A stretch of DNA of 17,900 nt, taken from positions 16,089 to 33,988 of the forward strand of contig FR888058.1 in assembly GCA_000431335.1 (NCBI GenBank), in the 5' to 3' direction. Below, in pieces: positions 1-7,200 of this stretch. This DNA comes from Clostridium sp. CAG:343 (GTDB taxonomy: Bacteria > Bacillota > Clostridia > TANB77 > CAG-508). The position numbers and the translations under genes were made by a program. Under the pieces are notes generated by a model, which was not told the DNA's origin, did not search any database, and worked only from the letters and a program-made list of their open reading frames with translations. How positions within the stretch are numbered: position 1 is the stretch's first letter; every line of letters starts with the position of its first letter.

Positions 1-1534
1 TTTCACCAGGTTGAACACTACTAGTTTCTATCCTTATAATCTTAACGTCATCTGAATAATAATATTTTTCATCCCAATTGCTCTTATAAAATGTTTTTAT
101 TAATTCATTCGTTTCATTATTGTATAATTTTATTGTTCCATTTTCTCCTAATAGACTTTGTATATCTCCTGAAAAATATATTCCCACATTCTTTATACAA
201 TTTGTTTCCATACTACCTAGAGTATCTGATTGCTCTTGTTTTATCACTATTACATCATCCTGAGTATTTTTCATTCGTAATATCTGCCATGTTACTTCAT
301 ATGTATCATCTTTTATATCTTGTACCCCTTTGTAAACATCTAATACATTTTTCTTATTTAATTTTTCATTTACACTTGTACTATATGCATATTCTCTTGT
401 TTCTACTTCCGAGAAATATAATATTGCTTGAATTTCTCTTTCAGCAGTATTACTTTTCACTATTCCATCTTCATATAAATTCAAATTATTATATGCCTCA
501 TAATAAGCTGATACTGGAATATTTAATATATAATTTCCATCTTCCATACTTGAAATTGCTTCTTGCGGATATTGTACCTCAAGTTGGAAAATATAATTTC
601 TCTTTATTGGATTTTCTATTGTTCCATCTGAATATATTTGACTTGATCTTTCTATATGAAATTCCCTTGTATCTTTATCATATTCACCATTTTGAACAGA
701 AACTTCAATAGGTGAATATCCATTTAATTGTGGAATTGTCCCTTGTACGCATAACTTTGAAAGCATTAATTTTTTCTGCAATTCAGACACTTCTACATTT
801 AACTTAATACTTGAATTTTCTTTATCTAATATACATTTTTGAGATACACTATCTATATTAGCAGTTACATCACCATACCAATCTACTGTTAAAAACACAT
901 CTTTCTTTATTTCTTGTTCTTCTCCTTTGCTGTTTACATATGTCCCTTCTAAAGTTATTTTATTATCTTTTCTTGAATAATTATTTATATTTCCAGATTG
1001 TATTGCATATGCTTTTGTTGAAGAATACTTATAATCTCCACTTAAAATTAACCCTTGTATTAGTGCATTAGTTCCTTCTTTTATTTCTCGTAAATCTATA
1101 GAGTTTACATTAGATGAAATATAATTTCCATTAATTACATTATCTGCAACTAATGAAGTTGATAAAAAAAAGTTCTTTCCATCTATTTTTATTTTTGCAT
1201 CCTTTAACGTTCCCTCTGAATTTACATTAAGTTGCATATACAAAGTGTCTTGACTTCCAATTTCTTTACAAGTACCTCTAAGTTTTTCTGCTTTTCCATC
1301 TCCATCTAAATCTTTTAAAACATAAGCATCAAACTTAACAAAATCACTTTGTGTTTTATCGTCATCTTCTTCAACTTGAGTATATGATTTAGCTACCTTC
1401 ATTTCTGCTTCATTTATATTTTTAGAATTTTTTACACACATACTCAATATAATACTGATTAAAGTAATAATCATAAGTACGACTATTAAAATTATTTTTG
1501 CTTTTTTATTTTCTTTAAATTTAAATTTTAACAT
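1..1534 (-). CDS. large surface protein, N-terminal part (3' end outside window)
   Basis: This reading frame is open from an ATG at 1534 to the window edge (511 codons, no stop), so it is the 5' part of a longer gene. The start is fixed by a GGGGGAG ribosome binding site a few bases upstream. The N-terminus is lysine-rich and is followed by one hydrophobic segment (about residues 13-33), either an uncleaved anchor or a signal peptide. After an acidic linker comes D75-L-D77-G-D79-GKAE83, a calcium-loop-like motif, and then a long beta-rich, Asn/Ser/Thr-rich extracellular-type region. I recognise the layout (membrane segment, KDLDGDGKAEKLRGTCKE block, then WYGD and IYFSGDI blocks) as resembling N-termini of giant Cna_B-repeat surface proteins in uncultured Clostridia; that comes from memory, not a search. 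It may therefore be an adhesin like the one at the other end of the window. Being surface-exposed is likely; its ligand is unknown. Confidence 0.8.
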   Translation of the reverse strand, partial: MLKFKFKENKKAKIILIVVLMIITLISIILSMCVKNSKNINEAEMKVAKSYTQVEEDDDKTQSDFVKFDAYVLKDLDGDGKAEKLRGTCKEIGSQDTLYMQLNVNSEGTLKDAKIKIDGKNFFLSTSLVADNVINGNYISSNVNSIDLREIKEGTNALIQGLILSGDYKYSSTKAYAIQSGNINNYSRKDNKITLEGTYVNSKGEEQEIKKDVFLTVDWYGDVTANIDSVSQKCILDKENSSIKLNVEVSELQKKLMLSKLCVQGTIPQLNGYSPIEVSVQNGEYDKDTREFHIERSSQIYSDGTIENPIKRNYIFQLEVQYPQEAISSMEDGNYILNIPVSAYYEAYNNLNLYEDGIVKSNTAEREIQAILYFSEVETREYAYSTSVNEKLNKKNVLDVYKGVQDIKDDTYEVTWQILRMKNTQDDVIVIKQEQSDTLGSMETNCIKNVGIYFSGDIQSLLGENGTIKLYNNETNELIKTFYKSNWDEKYYYSDDVKIIRIETSSVQPGE

Positions 1535-1568
1535 ATTTCTCCCCCTAATGACACTATTATCTTATTTA

Positions 1569-1597
1569 ATTATTTCATAATAAAAAAAGCTTTTCAA
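1569..1597 (-). promoter_or_regulatory. candidate sigma-A promoter of the left-end surface protein gene
   Basis: On the minus strand, TTGAAA (1592-1597) and AATAAT (1569-1574) are separated by exactly 17 bases. The -10 lies 34 bases upstream of the ATG at 1534, which leaves a short leader carrying the GGGGGAG ribosome binding site. Both hexamers are 5/6 matches to consensus, but the region is so AT-rich that chance matches are common. Confidence 0.45.
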
Positions 1598-1753
1598 TAT
1601 TACTATTTTTATACTTTTCTAGCTTTCTTACGGATACTATCTCTCACTAACTTATTACTTTTCTATTTCTTTTATTTAACATTATTGTAATAAAATTATA
1701 CCTAATCTTTATTAATCCTTTATAGCCGTAGCAATTTATCAAACCACAAAAAA
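1598..1753. other. intergenic stretch with no recognised feature
   Basis: This lies between the promoter of the left-end gene and the terminator at 1754-1793 and is part of a 330-base gap between coding regions. I see only AT-rich sequence: no convincing ORF, no riboswitch-like conserved core and no strong dyad. Confidence 0.5.
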
Positions 1754-1801
1754 ATATTGAGACAGAAAATTTGAATTTCTTCTATCTCAATATCAATTTT
1801 T
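1754..1801. terminator. hairpin terminator after the xth-to-multidrug-export operon
   Basis: ATATTGAGA (1754-1762) pairs with TCTCAATAT (1785-1793), and the loop can extend pairing through AGAAA/TTTCT. On the minus strand the hairpin is followed by a run of seven T residues (the A run before the left arm). On the plus strand it is followed by CAATTTTTT. It can therefore act in both directions, but only the minus-strand gene ending at 1865 needs it. Confidence 0.7.
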
Positions 1802-1864
1802 TATCTCTCATACATTATCTAACACTTACATATAAATTCATCAAGATTTATATATCCAAAGTTA

Positions 1865-2356
1865 TTATTTCAAAAATGCACCAATAGCACCAAACACTCC
1901 TGCAGATGCTAGCCCCATTATAATTCCAGCTAAAACAACTCCTGCCATAACCGCAATAACACTCTTTTTAAAATCCATATCTAAAAGGCTTGCTGCAAGT
2001 GTTCCTGTCCAAGCTCCTGTTCCAGGAAGTGGTATACCTACAAAAAGGAACAATGCCCAATATAATCCTTTTCCTGCTTTTTCTTGTAATTTCTTTCCGC
2101 CTTTTTCGCCTTTTTCTAAACAAAATTTAAAGAATTTTCCGATAATTTTTTTGTCTGCTCCCCATACTAAAACTTTTCTAGCAAAGAAAAAGATAATAGG
2201 TACAGGCAACATATTTCCTATAATACAAATTATATAAAGTGGTATTATTGGAAGTGCATCTCCCCATAAATTACTTAGTCCTACTGGAACTGCTCCTCTT
2301 AATTCAATTAACGGTACCATTGATATAAAAAATACTAATAAATATTTTTTTAGCAT
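1865..2356 (-). CDS. small multidrug export family membrane protein (Sm_multidrug_ex / COG2426)
   Basis: A predicted integral membrane protein of 163 residues from the preferred start. It has hydrophobic segments at about residues 5-25, 36-60, 98-112 and 131-160. The family-typical blocks are IELRGAVPVGL (about 17-27) and PLPGTGAWTG (109-118), the latter being the strongest signature of this family. A longer reading from an ATG at 2374 is possible, but AAGGAG (2364-2369) lies inside that extension, seven bases before the ATG at 2356. I therefore take 2356 as the true start. The family name rests on limited experimental evidence, so 'multidrug export' should be read as a label, not a shown activity. 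It is the last gene of the run from 5223 and is followed by a hairpin terminator. Confidence 0.85.
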   Translation of the reverse strand: MLKKYLLVFFISMVPLIELRGAVPVGLSNLWGDALPIIPLYIICIIGNMLPVPIIFFFARKVLVWGADKKIIGKFFKFCLEKGEKGGKKLQEKAGKGLYWALFLFVGIPLPGTGAWTGTLAASLLDMDFKKSVIAVMAGVVLAGIIMGLASAGVFGAIGAFLK

Positions 2357-2402
2357 ATAACTTCTCCTTTTCATTTTTATTAATTTTAATAAAATAATAT
2401 TT

Positions 2403-2430
2403 TATACATGATAAATACTATACATGATAA
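2403..2430. repeat. two direct copies of a 12-base motif upstream of the multidrug-export gene
   Basis: TATACATGATAA occurs at 2403-2414 and again, identically, at 2419-2430, a period of 16 bases. The pair sits in the 108-base gap between the HTH gene and the downstream membrane protein gene. It could be a tandem regulatory site or a chance duplication in AT-rich DNA; no partner protein is evident. Confidence 0.4.
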
Positions 2431-2464
2431 CTCACAAAAAAACAAGTACATTAAATATATTTTT

Positions 2465-3259
2465 TTATCTTTCATTTCCATCTTTTTCTGTAATGCTTTG
2501 TTCTTTGTTTTTCGACTCAAGACCCCACTTAACTCGTTGTATATTTTCATTCAACAACTCTGCTATATCTACTTCACTTTTTCCCTCTTTATGCATTATC
2601 TTAATTTCATTATTCAACTCTTTTTGTTTATTTACCTCTTTAATTGCATCAACAGTATATAAATGTAAGTTCTCTGCTATTTGTTCTACACTCATTCCAT
2701 TTTTTAGATATTTCATAATATTATAACTTAATTCTTGTTCTTCAATTCCAGACATAATCCTTTTCTCGTCATTTTTGTTTGGCAATTCATAGTATATCTC
2801 TCTTACAATCGCCTTTGCATTTGTAAATCTACTTAATTGCACATATATTTGTATTAGCTCTTCAATTTCTCCACGATTTGGCTTACGATAATTCTTTATA
2901 ATTATTCTATTTCTTAATCTTTTTAATTCTTCTTTGTCATATTCTTCTCCACTCATAATCTTCTTTTTTATTTCTAATAATTTTTTTGACGTCTTACTAA
3001 CTATCATCTTTTCTTTAACTTCTTCTTTTCCCTCTTTAATTATTTTTGAAGTGCTATTAACTTTCCTCACTTGAACATTAAGTCTTCTACTATCCTCATT
3101 CCCTATTTTTTCTGTTTTCTTAGAAATTTCTCTTTTACTTTTTTCAATTATTTCTGTAACTTCTTGTGGCGTTATATTTACCGTATTAGCTATTTCGCTT
3201 ATCTTCATTCCTCTCACATACATATTAATAATGAATCTTTCTGTTATATCATTTCTCAT
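2465..3259 (-). CDS. unrecognised protein with three helix-turn-helix-like segments
   Basis: A soluble, highly charged protein of 264 residues. Three segments share the spacing of a homeodomain-like HTH. Residues 6-41 contain MYVRGMKISEIANTVNIT, residues 177-211 contain YLKNGMSVEQIAENLHL, and residues 215-249 contain MHKEGKSEVDIAELLNE. Each has the G-x-(S/E)-x-x-(D/E/Q)-IA-x-x-(L/V) pattern of a 'how far along is the cycle' sigma-like or RpiR-like HTH core. The middle (about 44-130) is rich in Lys and Glu and probably forms long helices. The start follows AAGGAGG with a spacing of eight bases. It lies 26 bases after the AI-2E permease gene, so it is probably in the same operon. I do not recognise a named family; a DNA-binding regulator or a nucleoid-associated protein are both plausible. 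Confidence 0.75.
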   Translation of the reverse strand: MRNDITERFIINMYVRGMKISEIANTVNITPQEVTEIIEKSKREISKKTEKIGNEDSRRLNVQVRKVNSTSKIIKEGKEEVKEKMIVSKTSKKLLEIKKKIMSGEEYDKEELKRLRNRIIIKNYRKPNRGEIEELIQIYVQLSRFTNAKAIVREIYYELPNKNDEKRIMSGIEEQELSYNIMKYLKNGMSVEQIAENLHLYTVDAIKEVNKQKELNNEIKIMHKEGKSEVDIAELLNENIQRVKWGLESKNKEQSITEKDGNER

Positions 3260-3285
3260 AAAATCTTCCTCCTTATCTAATATTT

Positions 3286-4455
3286 TTAATATGATTTACT
3301 ACTTTCGATTTCTGTTTCTTTCTTTTTTATTTTCTCTGCCAATTTAAAATCTACATAGTCTTCTACTAGTATTCTAACAACTGCACTAACTGGCACTGCT
3401 AGAAACATTCCTAACATTCCAAAATAAGCTCCTCCAACTGTTATCGCAAATATAACTAATAATGGACTTACTTTTAATGATTGTCCCACAATTTTAGGAT
3501 TAATAATATTAGCATCAATTTGTTGTAATATGATAACTACAATCAACATCCAAATTGCTTGTGTTAATCCTCCTGTTATTAAGGTTATAACTGCAGATAT
3601 TGCAACAGCAATGATAGCACCTACATATGGTATCATATTAAATAGTCCTATAAAAAATCCTAATAATGGTGCATATTTTATTCCCATTATTGTCATCGCT
3701 ATAGTTACTAATATTCCAACCACTATTGCATCTAAAAACTGACTTGCTATAAATTTAAAGAATATTTCATTTGAATTGTTAAAATATTTATCAATATTTT
3801 TATATGTTCTATCTTTAAAAATTGCACAAGCAAATTTCTTTAAAAAGCCTAATATTTCATCTCTTTCTGATAAGATATAAACTGATACAATTACTGCTAC
3901 AAATATATCAAATATACTTGTTACTGCATTAACTGCTCCTATAGCATATTGTACAATCATGTCTAAATTAAAATATTGCTTAATATTTATATTTTGTATA
4001 TTAGTTATTACATCTTGAGCCCAATCACCCTTTAACATTGAATCTGATGGTAAATTGTTATAATTATTTATTGCTATCTCGAAATATCCTTGTATATTAT
4101 TTACTAAGTCCTTTATACTTTCTATTACAACTGGTAAAATAACACTAACCAATATAATAATTAATATTGCTATAATAAAGTATATACTTATTATGCTCAT
4201 TCCTCTTGCATTTTTCTTTATCAATTTTCTTTTTGATTTTTTATATGCTTCCTCCATTTTTTTGCAAGGAATATAAAGTAAATATGCTATAAATATTCCC
4301 ACAAAGAATGGACTTATAATCCCAAAAAATTTTCCTATTACATCAACTACGTCTCCAAAATTATCAAGAGCTTTGTATACAATAATAATTGCAACACCAA
4401 GTAAAAACCAATATATCCATTTTTTAAAATGATTTCTAATTTCACTCATTTTCAT
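3286..4455 (-). CDS. AI-2E family transporter (PF01594-type permease)
   Basis: A 389-residue integral membrane protein, the usual family size. There is a pair of hydrophobic helices at the N-terminus (about 14-60), a charged connector, and a central soluble stretch that matches the amphipathic domain of the family. Several further helices follow. The C-terminal block containing NPKIVGQSLKVSPLL and then GGAYFGMLGMFLAVPVSA is characteristic of this family. Members include AI-2 exporter TqsA, sporulation protein YtvI and sodium/proton antiporters, so the substrate cannot be assigned here; the spoIIE elsewhere in the window makes a YtvI-like role conceivable but unproven. The ATG at 4455 has AAGGAAGGA just upstream; an ATG two codons inside is a weaker alternative. 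It begins 12 bases after the xth stop, which suggests co-transcription. Confidence 0.9.
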   Translation of the reverse strand: MKMSEIRNHFKKWIYWFLLGVAIIIVYKALDNFGDVVDVIGKFFGIISPFFVGIFIAYLLYIPCKKMEEAYKKSKRKLIKKNARGMSIISIYFIIAILIIILVSVILPVVIESIKDLVNNIQGYFEIAINNYNNLPSDSMLKGDWAQDVITNIQNINIKQYFNLDMIVQYAIGAVNAVTSIFDIFVAVIVSVYILSERDEILGFLKKFACAIFKDRTYKNIDKYFNNSNEIFFKFIASQFLDAIVVGILVTIAMTIMGIKYAPLLGFFIGLFNMIPYVGAIIAVAISAVITLITGGLTQAIWMLIVVIILQQIDANIINPKIVGQSLKVSPLLVIFAITVGGAYFGMLGMFLAVPVSAVVRILVEDYVDFKLAEKIKKKETEIESSKSY

Positions 4456-4467
4456 TTCATTCCTTCC

Positions 4468-5223
4468 TTATATTTCTATTTCTAATTCTACAGGGCAATG
4501 ATCACTTCCCATTACATCTTCATCTATTTTTGCTTCTTTTATTTTATTTTTTATATCATTTGAAACAATAAAATAGTCAATTCTCCATCCTACATTCTTT
4601 TCTCTTGCCTTTCTCATATAAGACCACCATGTATATACATTTTCTTTGTCAGGATATAAATATCTATATGTATCTATAAAACCTGCTTTTAATAGTTCAG
4701 TCATCTTATTTCTCTCTTCATCTGTAAATCCTGCACTTTTATGATTTGTCTTAGGGTTTTTTAAATCAATTTCTTTATGTGCTACATTTAAGTCTCCACA
4801 CATAATAACTGGTTTTGATTGGTTTAGTTTTAACAGGTATTTTCTAATTTCATCTTCCCATTCCTGTCTATAATCTAATCTTTCTAATTCTCTTTTAGAA
4901 TTTGGTGTGTATATATTTACAATATAAAATTTTTCATATTCTAATGTAATTACTCTTCCTTCTTTATCATGTTTCTCTATTTCTATTCCATATTTAACAT
5001 CTATTGGCTCTTTTTTTGTAAATATTGCTGTTCCAGAATATCCCTTTTTTTCAGCACTATTCCAGTAACTTTTGTAACCTTCAAATTCTAATTCGATTTG
5101 GTCTTTTTGACATTTTGTTTCTTGAATACAAAAAATGTCACTGTTTGCTTTTTGAAAAAATTCTTTGAATCCTTTGTTTATACATGCTCTTATTCCATTT
5201 ACGTTCCATGAAATTAATTTCAT
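4468..5223 (-). CDS. xth: exodeoxyribonuclease III (AP endonuclease, EEP fold)
   Basis: A 251-residue enzyme of base-excision repair that cleaves DNA 5' of abasic sites and has 3'-5' exonuclease and 3'-phosphatase activity. All the family blocks are present: WNVNGIRA with N7, QETK with metal ligand E35, GYSGTAIF (61-68), YTPNS with Y105, GDLNVAH with D144 and N146, GWRIDYF with D216, and GSDHCPV with D241 and H242. The length is normal and nothing catalytic is missing. The start is supported by AGAGGTG upstream of the ATG. It is the first gene of a run with the AI-2E permease, the triple-HTH protein and a small membrane protein; no functional link with those is obvious. Confidence 0.97.
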   Translation of the reverse strand: MKLISWNVNGIRACINKGFKEFFQKANSDIFCIQETKCQKDQIELEFEGYKSYWNSAEKKGYSGTAIFTKKEPIDVKYGIEIEKHDKEGRVITLEYEKFYIVNIYTPNSKRELERLDYRQEWEDEIRKYLLKLNQSKPVIMCGDLNVAHKEIDLKNPKTNHKSAGFTDEERNKMTELLKAGFIDTYRYLYPDKENVYTWWSYMRKAREKNVGWRIDYFIVSNDIKNKIKEAKIDEDVMGSDHCPVELEIEI

Positions 5224-5259
5224 TTTTACACCTCTTATTATAACCTTGTTTCTTTACCT

Positions 5260-5288
5260 ATTTTACTATATTTCAGGCTAAATGGCAA
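5260..5288 (-). promoter_or_regulatory. candidate sigma-A promoter of the xth operon
   Basis: On the minus strand, TTGCCA (5283-5288) and TAAAAT (5260-5265) are 17 bases apart and lie about 37-65 bases upstream of the xth ATG. The promoter starts immediately after the terminator of the preceding gene, as expected for a new transcription unit. Confidence 0.6.
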
Positions 5289-5302
5289 CCTATATCAAAT
5301 AG

Positions 5303-5342
5303 AAAATATCTCAGTTAATTAAATTATTAACTGAGATATTTT
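5303..5342 (-). terminator. perfect 17-bp hairpin terminator of the YabE-like gene
   Basis: The arms 5303-5319 and 5326-5342 are perfectly complementary (core ATCTCAGTTAAT / ATTAACTGAGAT) with a six-base loop. It begins 11 bases after the stop of the YabE-like gene on the minus strand. The stem is AT-rich at its base, so A/U runs flank it on both sides, and it could also work in the other direction. Confidence 0.8.
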
Positions 5343-5353
5343 TCACATTAAAT

Positions 5354-6298
5354 TTATTGTGCTACACTAACAGGTAAGTATTTTACTCCCCATTGTAATG
5401 CTGCTGAATGAGAACTTACATAAATGTCAATTCTATTTCCTTTTATCGCTCCGCCTCTATCTTCTACTGTGTAGATATGTCCACCTATATTTAGTTTTGT
5501 TCCAAATGCAAATTTCGATGGTGCTGCAACTGTTCTTCCTGCTGTTGCTTGTGTTCCTGATGCTGTTCTTCCTGTAGTTTTACCACAACATTTGCTACAA
5601 GAACAATACGCTGTGATTTTATAAGTTTCTCCGTCAATTACTGCTGTAGTTGTTGTTCCTGATGTTCTTGGTAAATCAGCACTTCTAGATGTTTCTACTT
5701 TCTTTTGAACTTGAACAATTTTATTTACAGGCTCTTGAACTACTACTTCTGATATAACTGTTTTTTCAATTTCTACTTCATTTTGATATTTTATTTTATA
5801 TGTTACTTCTTTTATTCCGTCTTTTCCTTCTTTTAAAACTTTATTAGTTGTATTTGAGTCTGCACTAGTTGAATTTTTTGTTATTGTCTCATATGGGATT
5901 GCAACTTGCTCTACTACTATTTTTTCAGTGATTGGAGCATAATTTTGTAATAATTGTTCTAAAGTTGTTTCTGCACCTTCTTCTGATATTTTGGCTATTT
6001 TAACCTCATTGTATGACTTATCTGTTATTTGAATATTTTGACCAGCTGATATTTCACTATCTAAGTCTGGTATTGTTTTTTGATCTTCTTTTAATACAAT
6101 ATTATTTTCTTCTAATACTTCCGATACTGTAGTTTTTGAAGTTAATGCTGTCATTTCATATCCATTTTGAAGAATAATTTTTATATCCTTCAAGTTGGTA
6201 TTAACTGCCATAACTCCTATTCCTGATATTAAAATTAATATAATACTTACACATATAATCTTTATTATAGAAATTGAAGCTTTTTCTTCTCTTTTCAT
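5354..6298 (-). CDS. YabE-like cell-wall protein (DUF348 - G5 - 3D domains)
   Basis: A secreted or membrane-tethered protein of 314 residues. The order is a short basic N-terminus, one hydrophobic segment (about 10-32), a DUF348 domain (about 37-79), a G5 domain (about 125-198), a short Ser/Thr linker, and a C-terminal 3D domain (about 226-312). The 3D domain shows ITAYCSCSKCCGKTTGRTASG, then GRTVAAP, VEDRGGAIKGNRIDIY and the SHSAALQWG block. D280 and D291 are the conserved aspartates. The domain shares the double-psi barrel core of lytic transglycosylase MltA, and Rpf/Sps-type members act on peptidoglycan during growth or spore outgrowth. The four-cysteine cluster (C232, C234, C237, C238) is a visible feature of the domain start. 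The start follows AAGGAGG with a rather long spacing (12 bases), but no better start exists. Confidence 0.9.
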   Translation of the reverse strand: MKREEKASISIIKIICVSIILILISGIGVMAVNTNLKDIKIILQNGYEMTALTSKTTVSEVLEENNIVLKEDQKTIPDLDSEISAGQNIQITDKSYNEVKIAKISEEGAETTLEQLLQNYAPITEKIVVEQVAIPYETITKNSTSADSNTTNKVLKEGKDGIKEVTYKIKYQNEVEIEKTVISEVVVQEPVNKIVQVQKKVETSRSADLPRTSGTTTTAVIDGETYKITAYCSCSKCCGKTTGRTASGTQATAGRTVAAPSKFAFGTKLNIGGHIYTVEDRGGAIKGNRIDIYVSSHSAALQWGVKYLPVSVAQ

Positions 6299-6332
6299 AA
6301 AAATTTATTACCTCCTTTTTGGCAACACATTT

Positions 6333-6361
6333 ATTATACTCTTTTTTCTTATTTTTGTCAA
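6333..6361 (-). promoter_or_regulatory. perfect-consensus sigma-A promoter of the YabE-like gene
   Basis: On the minus strand, TTGACA (6356-6361) and TATAAT (6333-6338) both match consensus at 6/6 and are separated by exactly 17 bases. The -10 lies 34 bases upstream of the ATG at 6298, and the AAGGAGG ribosome binding site follows. This is the strongest promoter-like sequence in the window and suggests high constitutive expression. Confidence 0.85.
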
Positions 6362-6521
6362 ATTTGGACTTTTCCACTTTTTTCTTAACTATATAAACAT
6401 TTCTTTATATTATATGTCCTTCTGTTAAAAATATTACTTTTAATTACTTATTATAACTTCTAATTTATAATCTGTGAATAATAAATGCTTGTTATCTATA
6501 TACAATTTTTTGTATTTTTTA

Positions 6522-6550
6522 TTGTATAAATTCAAGTAATATGTTATTAT
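6522..6550 (+). promoter_or_regulatory. candidate promoter of lemA
   Basis: TTGTAT (6522-6527) and TATTAT (6545-6550) are 17 bases apart, ending 34 bases before the lemA ATG. Several similar hexamers occur in this AT-rich divergent region (6299-6584), so the exact promoter is uncertain. No other feature is seen in that gap. Confidence 0.4.
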
Positions 6551-6584
6551 ATCGTTATATATTATTAAAAGAGGAGGAATAATA

Positions 6585-7148
6585 ATGACTATTTGGATTA
6601 TATTAGGAATCGTTGTAGTTCTAATAATTGCGGTTATTGGAATGTACAATAGTTTAGTTCAATCTAAAATAAAAGTTGATAATGCTTGGAGTCAAATAGA
6701 TGTACAATTACAAAGAAGGTTCGATTTAATACCTAACTTTGTAGAAACAGTAAAAGGTTATATGACTCATGAAAAAGAAACTTTTGAAAAGATAGCTAGT
6801 CTTAGAACTTCATGGGCAAATGCTAATAGTGTTTCTGAAAAAGCTGAGCTAGACAACCAATTATCTACAACTTTGAAAACAATTATGGCTGTTTCAGAAA
6901 ACTATCCTGAATTAAAGGCTAATCAAAATTTTTCAGAATTATCAGAAGAATTAAGAAATACAGAAAATAAAATTTCTTTTTCTAGACAATTCTATAATGA
7001 TACTGTAACAATGTATAATACAAAGTTACAAGTATTCCCTTCTAATATCATTGCTGGAATGTTTAATTTTAAAGCTCGTGATTTATTCAAAGCTGAAAGT
7101 GATGAAGCTAGAAGAAATGTAAAAGTTGATTTTGGAAACAATAACTAA
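6585..7148 (+). CDS. lemA: LemA family membrane protein
   Basis: A 187-residue protein with one N-terminal membrane helix (about residues 4-21) and an all-helical remainder. The family blocks are YNSLVQSKIKVDNAWSQIDV, LQRRFDLIPNFVETVKGYM, and a C-terminal NTKLQVFPSNIIAGMFNF segment leading to FKAE. Length and features are typical for the family. The conserved N-terminal segment is known in Listeria as the source of a processed peptide antigen, but the biochemical role of LemA is not established. In many bacteria it neighbours a HtpX-type protease or a TPM-domain protein; neither is present here. The start follows GAGGAGG with seven bases of spacing. It is the only plus-strand gene in the window, convergent with tatD and divergent from the YabE-like gene. 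Confidence 0.95.
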   Translation: MTIWIILGIVVVLIIAVIGMYNSLVQSKIKVDNAWSQIDVQLQRRFDLIPNFVETVKGYMTHEKETFEKIASLRTSWANANSVSEKAELDNQLSTTLKTIMAVSENYPELKANQNFSELSEELRNTENKISFSRQFYNDTVTMYNTKLQVFPSNIIAGMFNFKARDLFKAESDEARRNVKVDFGNNN

Positions 7149-7157
7149 ATAGCCGAA

Positions 7158-7200
7158 AAAACACTAAAGAGCTCTTAAATGAGCTCTTTAGTGTTTTATT
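7158..7200. terminator. bidirectional terminator shared by lemA and the TatD gene
   Basis: A perfect 17-bp stem (7158-7174 with 7181-7197, core CACTAAAGAGCTC) has a six-base loop. It is followed by TTTTATTTTTTT on the plus strand and by T residues on the minus strand. It starts 10 bases after the lemA stop. The TAA stop of the convergent TatD gene (7196-7198) lies inside the right arm and tail, so the two genes share one compact terminator. Confidence 0.9.

Noticed and set aside
91..711. A 206-codon plus-strand ORF rich in Phe, Leu, Tyr and His
   Set aside because: It is antisense to the open, well-formed minus-strand surface protein frame and has no ribosome binding site. Its composition is that of a reverse-complement reading of an AT-rich gene.
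1647..1682. A short minus-strand ORF of 11 residues upstream of the left-end gene, possible leader peptide
   Set aside because: It has no ribosome binding site and no attenuator-like hairpin follows; the AT-rich gap produces such ORFs by chance.
1598..1753. A possible riboswitch in the leader region of the left-end gene
   Set aside because: No conserved aptamer core was recognised, and the candidate promoter lies downstream of this stretch, so it would not be transcribed as a leader.
6440..6649. A minus-strand ORF of 69 codons over the lemA start
   Set aside because: It overlaps lemA antisense, its composition is low-complexity, and it covers the promoter and ribosome binding site of lemA.
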